Source: Pseudonocardia xinjiangensis (GTDB taxonomy: Bacteria > Actinomycetota > Actinomycetes > Mycobacteriales > Pseudonocardiaceae). Taken from it: a DNA stretch of 37,539 nt. The notes under the pieces were generated by a model that was given only the letters and a program-made list of their open reading frames with translations, had not been told where the DNA came from and searched no databases. Positions 25,077 to 32,988 of the stretch are shown here, piece after piece. Numbering within the stretch: position 1 is the stretch's first letter; every line of letters begins with the position of its first letter. Both the position numbers and the translations under genes were made by a program. Location: positions 1 to 37,539 of the forward strand of contig NZ_JAAXKY010000068.1 of the NCBI RefSeq assembly GCF_012911925.1, written 5' to 3'.

Positions 25077-25736
25077 TCACACGCCACTCCGGAGGCGCAG
25101 CGCGGACACGGTGACCCACGAGAACGCGATCAGTCCGGTGACGGCGATCTGGATGCTCGACTCCGTGGGCGACATCGGCAGCAGCAGCACGACGGCGACC
25201 AGCCCATTGCCGATCGAGGCCCACACCCGGCGGCGCCGGATCGAGCGGACGAGCAGCGCGATGCACGCACCGGCGAGGGCGATGAACGACACCGCTGCCG
25301 CCGCCGTGTGCACGATCGAGTGCCACGACATCTCCACGACGCCCGCCGGTGCGCCGATCGGGAACCCGTTCTGGGCGTCCATCGGGAAGCAACCGGCGAT
25401 CAGGAAGCCCGCGCCGAAAACACTGAGAAGGATCCGGGCGATCCGCGAGCCTGCGCCCGTCGAGACGATGCATCGGTGTGCGACAGCGAAGGCGATCGCG
25501 CCCAGTCCCGCCAGCACGAACGAGACCTGCTGGAGCCAGCCGAGACCGCCGGTGGCGAGCTGGCTGAGCGGATGGATGCGGATGTCGAATCCCTCCCGCG
25601 TCAGCGCCTGCGCCGCGGACGAGACGTAGAAGAACGGTCCGGCGAGCGCGGCAGCCGTGAGCAGCCGACGAGTACGCCTGCGAGCCGCAGGTGCTCCGAG
25701 GTCGTGCACCGCCTGGGGGGTGGTGCTGGTGACCAT
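25077..25736 (-). CDS. DUF998 membrane protein
   Basis: 219 residues with about six hydrophobic segments: LLTAAALAGPFFYVSSAAQA, VSFVLAGLGAIAFAVA, ILLSVFGAGFLIAGCF, then a segment after IVHTAAAAVSF, the next ending GNGLVAVVLLLPM, and IAVTGLIAFSWVTVSAL. The DUF998 marks are HPLSQLATGGLGW and AGCFPMD. The ATG at 25736 has a GGAGGA ribosome site; upstream in-frame codons are not similar. It is the first gene of DUF998-YCII-sigma and is preceded by a promoter-like pair (25817-25790). Function is unknown. Confidence 0.88.
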   Translation of the reverse strand: MVTSTTPQAVHDLGAPAARRRTRRLLTAAALAGPFFYVSSAAQALTREGFDIRIHPLSQLATGGLGWLQQVSFVLAGLGAIAFAVAHRCIVSTGAGSRIARILLSVFGAGFLIAGCFPMDAQNGFPIGAPAGVVEMSWHSIVHTAAAAVSFIALAGACIALLVRSIRRRRVWASIGNGLVAVVLLLPMSPTESSIQIAVTGLIAFSWVTVSALRLRSGV

Positions 25737-25789
25737 GATGTCCTCCGCCGAGTGCGTCGTCGCCCGGGTCCGGGCGGCGTTCACGGACA

Positions 25790-25817
25790 CCACGGAGCCG
25801 AATGTGCCGTCTCGACA
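25790..25817 (-). promoter_or_regulatory. Likely ECF42-type promoter of the DUF998-YCII-sigma operon
   Basis: On the minus strand TGTCGA (25817-25812), 16 bases, CCGTGG (25795-25790), about 54 bases before the DUF998 start. It shares TGTCGAGAC and GGCTCCGT with the site at 23345-23318. It would make the sigma factor autoregulated. Confidence 0.6.
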
Positions 25818-25858
25818 TCCTCGGCAGGACGTTCTCGGAAAGATTTCTCGCACCGTCG

Positions 25859-25886
25859 TGTCAAGAACCCGGCAGCCGCTCCGAGG
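25859..25886 (+). promoter_or_regulatory. Likely ECF42-type promoter of the DUF1579 gene
   Basis: On the plus strand TGTCAA (25859-25864), 16 bases, CCGAGG (25881-25886), about 55 bases before ATG 25942. It has the same spacing and GCTCCG context as the two minus-strand sites, with one change in each hexamer. It is divergent from the DUF998 promoter 41 bases away. Confidence 0.5.
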
Positions 25887-25941
25887 TACCGGCGAGAGCG
25901 GCCGCATCGGAGTCGCTCCCGGCGCAGTCGAGGAGCACATC

Positions 25942-26415
25942 ATGAACGACGACACGACCACCCTTCCCGCCGGCGCGGATGACGACCGGCAGGAGGAGCA
26001 TCCCCAGCCCAGCGACCGCATCCGCGCGCTCGACCGGCTCGTCGGCACCTGGACGGTGACCGGCGGCGCCGAGGGGACCGTGCGCTACGAGTGGATGCCC
26101 GGCGGGCACTTTCTCATCCAGCACGTCGAACTCGAACAGTTCGGTCGGTCCGTCACCGGATTCGAGGTCATCGGGCACCTGCACCCGTTCGGCGAGCCCG
26201 TCGGCGAGGAGATCGCCTCGAGGTTCTACGACTCGATGGGCAACACCTTCGACTACGTCTACGAGCTCGAAAACGACACTCTCACCATCTGGGCAGGCGC
26301 GCACGGCAGCCCCGCATACTTCCGCGGTACGTTCACCGACCGCGATCACACGATGACCGGCGACTGGGTCTACCCGGGAGGCGGCGGATACACCAGCACC
26401 ATGACCAGGCAGTAA
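25942..26415 (+). CDS. DUF1579 family protein
   Basis: 157 residues. DUF1579 proteins are lipocalin-like barrels; the signature here is ALDRLVGTWTVTGGAEGTVR, YEWMPGGHFLIQHVEL and a C-terminal GTFTDRDHTMTGDWVYPGGG. The start has a GAGGAG ribosome site. Its promoter region pairs divergently with the DUF998-YCII-sigma operon and contains a matching ECF42-type site, so it is likely co-regulated. DGPF, DUF1579 and DUF998 genes recur near ECF42 factors in this phylum, as far as I recall. Function unknown. Confidence 0.87.
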   Translation: MNDDTTTLPAGADDDRQEEHPQPSDRIRALDRLVGTWTVTGGAEGTVRYEWMPGGHFLIQHVELEQFGRSVTGFEVIGHLHPFGEPVGEEIASRFYDSMGNTFDYVYELENDTLTIWAGAHGSPAYFRGTFTDRDHTMTGDWVYPGGGGYTSTMTRQ

Positions 26416-26446
26416 CGCCGATGTCGCCGAGCCGACAGGCTCCGTC

Positions 26447-27109
26447 TCAGACGCTGCGCAACACCGAGACGATCACGCCCAGCACGACGGACTCGTCGCC
26501 GTCGATGACGTCGTAAGCCGGGTTCCGCGGCTCGAGGTACACGTGCCCGTTGCGGCGGCGGTACACCTTCACCGTGGCCTCCCCGTCGATCATCGCGGCG
26601 ACGATCTGCCCGGAATGGGCCTCGGACTGCTGGCGCACCACGACGGTGTCACCGTCGCAGATCGCCGCGTCGATCATCGAGTCACCGCGCACCCGCAGAG
26701 CGAAGACGTTGCCGCGCCCGGCGAGAGCGCGGGGCAGCGTCAGCACGTCGTCGACGTGCTCCTCGGCCACGATGGGAGTCCCCGCAGCGATATCTCCGAC
26801 CACGGGCACGGCCACCGAGTCGTCGACGGCCCTGCGCGGCCGGGGCTCCTGCAGGAAGACGCGCACGTCGATCGGCCGGCACATCGCCGCACCGCGCCGG
26901 AGGAAACCCTTCTCCTCCAGGCTCGCCACATGCTTCGACACCGACGACGATGACCGCAGCCCGACGGCGTCCCCGATCTCGCGCGTGCTCGGCGGATACC
27001 CGTACCGGACCACCCAGTCCCGGATCGCGACCAGGATCCGCTGCTGGCGCGGCGGCAGCGTCGAGGTGTCCAGGTGCTCGAACACATCATGATCATCGGA
27101 GACGGGCAC
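26447..27109 (-). CDS. LexA-like repressor/autoprotease
   Basis: 220 residues from GTG 27109. N-terminal winged helix: LPPRQQRILVAIRDWVVRYG, YPPSTREIGDAVGLRSSSSV, SKHVASLEEKGFLRR. The C-terminal S24 domain has the cleavage site Ala109-Gly110 in VGDIAAGTPIVAEEH, the catalytic Ser144 in RGDSMIDAAICDGD and Lys181 in EATVKVYRR, so self-cleavage should work. The recognition helix reads SSSSVSKHV where actinobacterial LexA usually has STSSVAHQL, and no CGAAC-N4-GTTCG SOS box is seen in its upstream gap. It is not beside nrdR, the usual lexA neighbour. It is either the genome's LexA or, more likely, a paralogue with a different operator. Confidence 0.82.
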   Translation of the reverse strand: MPVSDDHDVFEHLDTSTLPPRQQRILVAIRDWVVRYGYPPSTREIGDAVGLRSSSSVSKHVASLEEKGFLRRGAAMCRPIDVRVFLQEPRPRRAVDDSVAVPVVGDIAAGTPIVAEEHVDDVLTLPRALAGRGNVFALRVRGDSMIDAAICDGDTVVVRQQSEAHSGQIVAAMIDGEATVKVYRRRNGHVYLEPRNPAYDVIDGDESVVLGVIVSVLRSV

Positions 27110-27220
27110 CCGCGGATGGTAGAGGCGGGCAGCTGGGTCGAGCCCCGGTGGGCGACGACGTGACGCAGGAGATGATGCCCACGGCCCATCCGGTGTTTCT
27201 CGGCTTCTAGTGTCGGCCGC

Positions 27221-28003
27221 ATGACCATGCTTCGGTTCGACGGGGATGCCGCGCGACGTACCGAGCGAACGTATGCGAGCCCCGATGTCGCGGCGCAACG
27301 GGAGCACGTGCTGTCGTTGCTCGCGCCGCAACCAGGAGAGCGGGTTCTCGACGTCGGATCCGGGCCCGGTTACCTGTTGGCGTCGATCGCTGAGGCGGTG
27401 GGCCCGTCGGGCGTGGTGCACGGCCTGGACCCGAGCCCGGCGATGCACGCGCTCGCCGCTGCACGCACCGGCGGGACGCCGTGGGTCCACCTCGACGAGG
27501 GTGACGCCGTCTCGCTGCCGTACTCCGACGACACGTTCGACGCCGTCGTGTCGACCCAGGTCTACGAGTACGTCGCCGACATCTCAGGAGCGCTCGGCGA
27601 GCTGCGGCGGGTCCTGCGGCCCGGCGGGCGGGCGTTGATCCTCGACACGGACTTCGACTCGCTGGTGTGGCACACGGCCGACCGGGAGCTGAACCGGCGC
27701 GTCCTCACGGCCTGGGACGAGCACCTGGTGCACCCGCGCCTGCCGCAGACGCTGGCCGGGCTGCTGCGCCGCGCCGGGTTCGTCGTCACGGGGCAGCACG
27801 TGCACGTCATGTTCAACCCTCGGCTGACCGAGGACTCGTACAGCGCCCACATGATGCAGACGATCTCGCGGTTCGTCGTCGGCCGGCAGGGCCTGACCGC
27901 GGCCGACGCCGAGGCGTGGCTCGCCGACCTCCACGCGCGCAGCGACGAGGGCGACTACCTGTTCAGCGTCAACCGGTACGTGTTCGTGGCGACGGCAGCC
28001 TGA
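27221..28003 (+). CDS. Class I SAM-dependent methyltransferase
   Basis: 260 residues. Methyltransferase_11-type domain: RVLDVGSGPGYLLASIAEAVG (motif I), GVVHGLDPSPAMHALA (motif II), EGDAVSLPYSDDTFDAVVST, VLRPGGRALILDTDF. The C-terminal 100 residues (LPQTLAGLLRRAGFVVTGQH) resemble small-molecule methyltransferases of the arsenite/ubiquinone-like type, but no arsenic-binding cysteine set is present. It is divergent from the LexA-like gene by 111 bases and convergent with the PucR gene. The substrate is unknown. Confidence 0.87.
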   Translation: MTMLRFDGDAARRTERTYASPDVAAQREHVLSLLAPQPGERVLDVGSGPGYLLASIAEAVGPSGVVHGLDPSPAMHALAAARTGGTPWVHLDEGDAVSLPYSDDTFDAVVSTQVYEYVADISGALGELRRVLRPGGRALILDTDFDSLVWHTADRELNRRVLTAWDEHLVHPRLPQTLAGLLRRAGFVVTGQHVHVMFNPRLTEDSYSAHMMQTISRFVVGRQGLTAADAEAWLADLHARSDEGDYLFSVNRYVFVATAA

Positions 28004-28036
28004 CCTCACTCGCCATGCCGGCGGTCACGGCTGCCG
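27993..28036. terminator. Likely bidirectional terminator
   Basis: CGGCAGCCTGACC (27993-28005) pairs with GGTCA-C-GGCTGCCG (28023-28036) over 13 bp with one bulged C and a 17-base loop. It covers both convergent stop codons of the methyltransferase and the PucR gene and should end both transcripts. Confidence 0.55.
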
Positions 28037-29680
28037 CCGCGGTGCCGTCGGCATGACGACCCGCAGCTGGAGCATCGCCGCGAACCGCGCTTCCGGGTCG
28101 GTGAGGTCGATGCCGCCGACCTCGGTGAGGCGGCGCAGCCGGTAGCGGAACGTGTTGGGGTGGACGTAGACGGCCGCGGAGGCCGCGACGACGTCACCGA
28201 AGGCCTCCAGCCACGCCCGCAGGGTCTCCACCAGGTTCGTGTTGTGCTGCTCGTCGTAGGCGAAGAGCCGGGCCACCGGGCCGGTCGGGCGGTCACCGCG
28301 CGCCGAGACGAGGTCGCGCAGCTCCAGCACCAGCGCCTCGACCTGGACGTCGGACAGCCGCGCGACCCGGCGCCCGCGGCCGCCCTCCGCGCGGAGCACC
28401 CGCAGCGCCCGGTCGGCGCTGGCCCGCGCACCGGCCAGGCCTGCGGCGTCCTGCGCCGGTGGGCCGACCCCGATGACGGGACGGGCGCGGTCACCGACCC
28501 GGTCGAGGAAGTCCGCGGCGATCCGCCCGGCCCGCGTCTCGCCGTCGACGTCGGGGGCGACGGGCACGAGCCCGTAGGCGACGTCCCCGACGAGCGCGGC
28601 GGCACAGCGCGGGTGCACCGCGCTGAGGTGCACGGCGAGGCCGTCGGCCAGCCGCTGCCGTTCGGTGGCCAGGTCGGCGTCGCCGGCGATGGAGCGGTGG
28701 GCGTCGGGTCGGCCGAGCATCGCCATCGCGAGCACGACCACCGGCTGGTCGGCCAGGCCCAGCCGGTCGAGGGCCTCGCGGGCGCCCGCCCCGCCCTCCA
28801 GCGCGGTGCTCACGAGGTCGGCACGCAGCCTGCGCTCGACGTCGGCGCCCGCCCGGATCCGCAGCATGTGCAACGCCACGAGCCGCGCCGCGTCCGCCAG
28901 CGCCTGGGTGCGGTCGGGGCTGAGCGGGGCCCGCACGGCGGCCCAGATCGAGCCGAGCGCCTCGTCACCGGCGCGGACAGCCACCGCGACGCGCGGCAGG
29001 TCCACCCCGTCGAGGCCCAGGAGGAGCGGTTCGACGAGCACCGGCCGGTCGCTGCCGTAGAGCTCCCGGAACACCCCTCGTTCGGCGATCACCCGGGAGA
29101 AGCGTTCGGGGACCTGGCGGCCGAGGATCGTCTCCACGCGCGATGCGTCGGCCTCGTCCTGACGCCCGGAGAACGCCAGTACCCGGAAACTGAGGTCCTC
29201 GATGGTCACCGGCGCGTCGATGAGCGCGGCGATGGCGTTGGCGAGGGCGAACAGGTCACCGGACGGGATCCCGCCGAGCGTCTCGGCGCGGGCGTCGCCC
29301 ACGTCCCCCTCACCCAGCAGCGCGCGCAGCATCGCCGCGAGCTGCGCCCAGGACGCGCCGGGGGTCAGCCCGACCAGTGCCACACCGGACTCCTCGGCCG
29401 CGGCGGCGACCTCGGGCGAGACGGTGACGGGCATGCGGACGACCAGCCCGGCGGCGCCGTGCCCGCCCAGCGTGAGCAGCAGTTGCTCGAGCTCCGCAGG
29501 CGCGCCGATGCCCACGCCCAGCACGAGCGCGTACCGCGGCAGCACCGGTTCCTCGAACGGGTCGTGGATCACGACGCCCCCGATCGGGCCCGCCCGGCCC
29601 GGGTCGCCGTGGAGGAGCTCCAGCAGCGTGCCGAGGTCGGCCAGCACCCGGCCGAGGCCGCGCTGCGATCGCAGGTCCAT
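28025..29680 (-). CDS. PucR-family transcriptional regulator
   Basis: 551 residues. The N-terminal part (about 1-130) is a sensory region (LVLGVGIGAPAELEQLLLTL, VVRMPVTVSPEVAAAAEES). A GAF-like middle follows (SGDLFALANAIAALIDAPVT, VRAGDEALGSIWAAVRAPLS), then the GGDEF-like region. The C-terminal PucR HTH is ARLFAYDEQHNTNLVETLRA, SAAVYVHPNTFRYRLRRLTE. Regulators of this type control catabolic operons for purines, amino acids or GABA. It lies 97 bases after the racemase gene on the same strand, so it may be read from the D-amino-acid operon and regulate it. Confidence 0.88.
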   Translation of the reverse strand: MDLRSQRGLGRVLADLGTLLELLHGDPGRAGPIGGVVIHDPFEEPVLPRYALVLGVGIGAPAELEQLLLTLGGHGAAGLVVRMPVTVSPEVAAAAEESGVALVGLTPGASWAQLAAMLRALLGEGDVGDARAETLGGIPSGDLFALANAIAALIDAPVTIEDLSFRVLAFSGRQDEADASRVETILGRQVPERFSRVIAERGVFRELYGSDRPVLVEPLLLGLDGVDLPRVAVAVRAGDEALGSIWAAVRAPLSPDRTQALADAARLVALHMLRIRAGADVERRLRADLVSTALEGGAGAREALDRLGLADQPVVVLAMAMLGRPDAHRSIAGDADLATERQRLADGLAVHLSAVHPRCAAALVGDVAYGLVPVAPDVDGETRAGRIAADFLDRVGDRARPVIGVGPPAQDAAGLAGARASADRALRVLRAEGGRGRRVARLSDVQVEALVLELRDLVSARGDRPTGPVARLFAYDEQHNTNLVETLRAWLEAFGDVVAASAAVYVHPNTFRYRLRRLTEVGGIDLTDPEARFAAMLQLRVVMPTAPRRQP

Positions 29681-29777
29681 CGAAGCAGCACCGCCCGACG
29701 CTAGGGAGCCGGTCGGCGAGTCTAGATCGCCCCGCTTGTTCGTGCCGAAGGACGATCATCGTGGCGACCGCGGCACC

Positions 29778-30884
29778 TCACAGGGGCAGCCAGTCCGTGC
29801 CGGTGGTGACCGCGGCCAGCGCGTCGGGAAGCGGCTCGACGCCGAGACCGGGCGCGGTCGGGACCGGAAGGTGGCCGTCCTCCAGCACGAACGGCGGCGT
29901 GATGTCCGTGCGGTAGTAGCGATCGGACGCGGACGTGTCGCCGGGCAGCGTGAAGCCGGGCAGCGCGGCCAACGCCACGTTGGCCGCCCGGCCCAGCCCG
30001 GTCTCCAGCATGCCGCCCGCCCACACCGGCACGCCGTGCGCCGCGCACACGTCGTGGACGCGGCGCGCTTCGAGGTAGCCGCCGACCCGGCCGGGCTTGA
30101 TGTTGACGATCGAGCACGCGCCCAGCCGGATCGCGTCCGCCGCCGACTTCGCCGACGTGATCGACTCGTCCAGGCAGATCGGCGTGGCGAGGGTCCTGGC
30201 CAGCTCCGCGTGGCCCAGCACGTCCTCCTCGTCGAGCGGCTGCTCGATCAGCAACAGGCCGAACGGGTCGAGCCGGGCCAGGTGACGGGCGTCGGCCAGG
30301 GTGTAGGCGGTGTTCGCGTCGACCTGGAGCAGCACGTCGTCACCGAAGCGCTCGCGCACGGCGCGCACCGGCTCCACGTCCCACCCCGGCTGGATCTTGA
30401 GCTTGATCCGGACGTAGCCCGCCTCCAGGTACCCGTCGACGGCGTCGAGCAGCTCACCGACCGAGCCCATGATCCCGACCGACACCCCGCACGGCACCCG
30501 CTCGCGGACGGCGCCCAGCTCGCGTGCGAGCGGCCGGCCCGCCGCCCGCAGCTCGGCGTCGAGCACGGCCATCTCCAGCGCGGCCTTCGCCATCCGGTGG
30601 CCCTTGAAGCGGTGCAGCGCCGGCACGACCATGTTCGCGTCCAGCCGCTCGTGTGCCGCCAGCGCCGGGACGAGGTAGCGGCGCAGCACGTCGGCCGCGC
30701 CGTCCACGTACTCGGAGGAGTACAGCGGGTCCGTCAGGGCCACGCACTCGCCCCAGCCCTCCGCCTCGTCGGTGACGGCACGCAGGAGCAGCACGTCGCG
30801 GGTCGTCTCGACGCCGAACGACGTGCGGAACGGCGCCACGAGCGGCATCCGGACCCGCCGCAGCTCCACCCCGGTCAGCTTCAT
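29778..30884 (-). CDS. N-acylamino acid (N-succinylamino acid) racemase, enolase superfamily
   Basis: 368 residues, the same length as the Amycolatopsis racemase and with the same catalytic numbering. The acid/base lysines K161-K163 are in VRIKLKIQPGWD and K263 is in VNIKPGRVGGY. The Mg ligands are D189 (LQVDANTAY), E214 (LIEQPLDEED) and D239 (ICLDESITSA). The N-terminal cap reads MKLTGVELRRVRMPLVAPFR. The family racemises N-acyl (best N-succinyl) amino acids and often also makes o-succinylbenzoate. No menaquinone genes are present; the neighbours are a GNAT (4-base ATGA overlap) and an M20 hydrolase. This favours the D- to L-amino acid pathway over MenC. Confidence 0.92.
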   Translation of the reverse strand: MKLTGVELRRVRMPLVAPFRTSFGVETTRDVLLLRAVTDEAEGWGECVALTDPLYSSEYVDGAADVLRRYLVPALAAHERLDANMVVPALHRFKGHRMAKAALEMAVLDAELRAAGRPLARELGAVRERVPCGVSVGIMGSVGELLDAVDGYLEAGYVRIKLKIQPGWDVEPVRAVRERFGDDVLLQVDANTAYTLADARHLARLDPFGLLLIEQPLDEEDVLGHAELARTLATPICLDESITSAKSAADAIRLGACSIVNIKPGRVGGYLEARRVHDVCAAHGVPVWAGGMLETGLGRAANVALAALPGFTLPGDTSASDRYYRTDITPPFVLEDGHLPVPTAPGLGVEPLPDALAAVTTGTDWLPL

Positions 30885-31774
30885 CGGACCGCCCTCCCGG
30901 CGTCACGGTTGCGGGTGAGGACGTACCACCCGGTCCTGTCGAACCCGGCGACGCGGGAACCGCCCGCGATCGCCGGGGCGAGCACCTCACGCATCGCCAC
31001 CCGCCACTCCTTGCCGTAGCCCGCGTCGGCGGCCCGCAGCTCCTCGATGTCGCGCGGGACAGCCACCAGCAGGGTGTCGCCGTCGAGCGAGCCGGCAACC
31101 GGCCCGTCGCGCTCCGAGCGGCCCAGCGCGACCACCGCCCCCGCCGCCAGCTCGGCCTGCACGTCGTACCACCGGAACGACCCGGAGCAGGCCGCGACGA
31201 CGGCCGGGTCCTCGAGGTCCCACCGCAGCAGCAGGCGGTCGGTCTCGTCACCGCCGTTGATGCCGTCGTGCACTCCGCCGTAGAAGTTGGGCAGGTACTC
31301 GACGGGGGCGGCGGCGAGCTTGACCAGGTTGAAGTACGCGTTGCGGCGGACGAGCGGGTCGAACGTCCAGGTGACCGCCGAGACCCCCCGCCGCAGCGCC
31401 CACGCGCGCTGGTGCAGCTTCAACGCGTACCCGACGTGGCGGCCGCGCCCGGACGCGGCCACGCCGGCGATGTGACTGTGCATCATCCCGTCAGCGGGCG
31501 CGCCGAAGAAGCCGACGCAGGCACCCACCAGCTCCGCCCCGTCGAACGCGCCCGCGACGTAGTTCCCGCCCTTCGCGAGCGCACGCAGCAGCTCGGTGGT
31601 CACCGGCGGGTTGGCCGGGTCCGGCCGCCAGATCGCGTCGTAGAGCCGGTAGACCGCCTCCAGCCCGGCAAGGTCGGCGATCTCCCGCATCCGCACGCCT
31701 GCCGTGGCCGCGGCCGCCTCGGCTGCCACCCGTGCCGGCGTGGCCGCGTCTTCTGCTCCGCCGTCGATGCTCAT
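30881..31774 (-). CDS. GNAT-family N-acyltransferase, probable D-amino acid N-succinyltransferase
   Basis: 297 residues. The acetyl/acyl-CoA-binding GNAT core is in the first half: MREIADLAGLEAVYRLYDAIW, YVAGAFDGAELVGACVGFFG, and the pyrophosphate loop GVAASGRGRHVGYALKLHQR followed by GVSAVTWTFDPLVRRNAYFN. The rest is an extension of about 120 residues. This long GNAT type travels with N-succinylamino acid racemases; in Geobacillus kaustophilus the partner transfers succinyl from succinyl-CoA to D-amino acids. It overlaps M20 upstream and the racemase downstream by ATGA on both sides, so it is expressed in step with them. The acyl donor here is inferred. Confidence 0.85.
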   Translation of the reverse strand: MSIDGGAEDAATPARVAAEAAAATAGVRMREIADLAGLEAVYRLYDAIWRPDPANPPVTTELLRALAKGGNYVAGAFDGAELVGACVGFFGAPADGMMHSHIAGVAASGRGRHVGYALKLHQRAWALRRGVSAVTWTFDPLVRRNAYFNLVKLAAAPVEYLPNFYGGVHDGINGGDETDRLLLRWDLEDPAVVAACSGSFRWYDVQAELAAGAVVALGRSERDGPVAGSLDGDTLLVAVPRDIEELRAADAGYGKEWRVAMREVLAPAIAGGSRVAGFDRTGWYVLTRNRDAGRAVR

Positions 31775-32988
31775 GGTTGCGTCCGGGTCCGTGCTCGTCC
31801 GCGCGCCGCACCGCCCGGGGACCCGGCGAGCAGGTCGTCCACCAGCGCGGCGACGAGCGCGGCGCGCCCCGGCAGGTCGGCGACGACGACGTGCTCGTCG
31901 TCGGCGTGCGCTCCCCCGCCCGTTGCGCCGAGCCCGTCCAGCGTGGGCGTGCCGACGCCCGCGGTGAAGTTGCCGTCCGAACCGCCGCCCACCGCGGCGC
32001 GGGCCGGCGGCGGCAGCCCGAGCTCGGCGGCCAGCCGGACCGCGCGCCCGAACGGCTCCTCCGACGCCGCGGCCGCGAGCGGGGGACGGTTCGGGCCACC
32101 CGCCACCTCGACGCGCGCGCCGGGCAGCACCGGTCGCAGCGCGCGGATCCCGGCGTCCACCCGCCGCTGCTCGGCGGTGTCCCGGACGCGGACGTCGACC
32201 GTCACCTCGCCCGATGCGGCGACCGTGTTCGAGGCGGACCCGGCCGACATGAGGGTCGGGGTGACCGTCGTGCCGCGCCCGGGATCGGCCAGTGCGTGCA
32301 CGGCGAGCAGCTGGTGGGCCAGCTCGACGGTCGCGTTGATCCCGCGTTCGGGTTCGAGCCCGGCGTGGGCGGCGCGGCCGGTGACGGTGATCCGGTACAG
32401 CGACACGCCCTTGCGCTCCGTCTTGAGCGCACCCCCGTCGGCCGCGGCCTCCAGCACGAGCGCCGCGGCACACCCGGCCGCGTCGGCCTCCACGAGCACG
32501 CGCGACGTGGGCGAGCCCAGCTCCTCGTCGCCGGTGACGAGGAGCGTCACCCCGGGACGCCCGGGTGCCGTCGCCCCCGCCAGCCGCAGCGCGTGCATCC
32601 CGACGACCAGGCCGGCCTTCATGTCGAAGCAGCCGGGCCCCCGCAGCACCCCGGCGTCGACGCGGAACGGGTGGGTGGCGAGCGAGCCGACCGGCCACAC
32701 GGTGTCGTGGTGGCCGAGCAGCAGCACCCGCGGCGGGCCGTCGCCCAGCCGCCAGCGCAGGTGGCTGCGGCCCTCGGCGACGAGCCGCTCGGGCGCCACG
32801 CCGAGCACCCGCGTGCCGACCCGCGCCACGGCGTCGGCGCTCGCCGCGACCGCGGCCAGGTCGGCCGACGGCGACTCGCACGTCACCAGCTCCTCGATGT
32901 CGGCGAGCATCTCGGGGAGCGCGGCGTGCATGCGCGCGACGAACGTGGTGCGGTCCGGGCCGTCCCGCACCGCCTCGGAGCCCGGCAC
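31771..32988 (-). CDS. M20-family metallohydrolase (probable N-succinyl-L-amino acid desuccinylase)
   Basis: 405 residues, carboxypeptidase G2/ArgE/DapE type. Metal and catalytic motifs: LLGHHDTVWPVG (His93, Asp95), GPGCFDMKAGLVVG (Asp122), TGDEELGSPTSR (Glu155-Glu156), ALVLEAAADGG (Glu180) and a late GGGAHADDEH histidine. The inserted dimerisation domain runs about 190-300 (RITVTGRAAHAGLEPERGIN). GTG 32988 begins directly after the stop of the fused peptidase. Beside an N-succinylamino acid racemase and a GNAT, removal of the acyl group from the L-isomer is the expected job. Hydrolysis of dipeptides is an alternative. Confidence 0.86.
   Translation of the reverse strand: MPGSEAVRDGPDRTTFVARMHAALPEMLADIEELVTCESPSADLAAVAASADAVARVGTRVLGVAPERLVAEGRSHLRWRLGDGPPRVLLLGHHDTVWPVGSLATHPFRVDAGVLRGPGCFDMKAGLVVGMHALRLAGATAPGRPGVTLLVTGDEELGSPTSRVLVEADAAGCAAALVLEAAADGGALKTERKGVSLYRITVTGRAAHAGLEPERGINATVELAHQLLAVHALADPGRGTTVTPTLMSAGSASNTVAASGEVTVDVRVRDTAEQRRVDAGIRALRPVLPGARVEVAGGPNRPPLAAAASEEPFGRAVRLAAELGLPPPARAAVGGGSDGNFTAGVGTPTLDGLGATGGGAHADDEHVVVADLPGRAALVAALVDDLLAGSPGGAARGRARTRTQP

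Noticed and set aside
27270..27285. CGAACGTATGCG near the methyltransferase start as an SOS box
   Set aside because: The second half does not match GTTCG and it lies inside the coding region.
29778..30884. Naming the racemase menC (o-succinylbenzoate synthase)
   Set aside because: The family has both activities, but no menaquinone gene is nearby, while GNAT and M20 partners and the length match the N-succinylamino acid racemase context.
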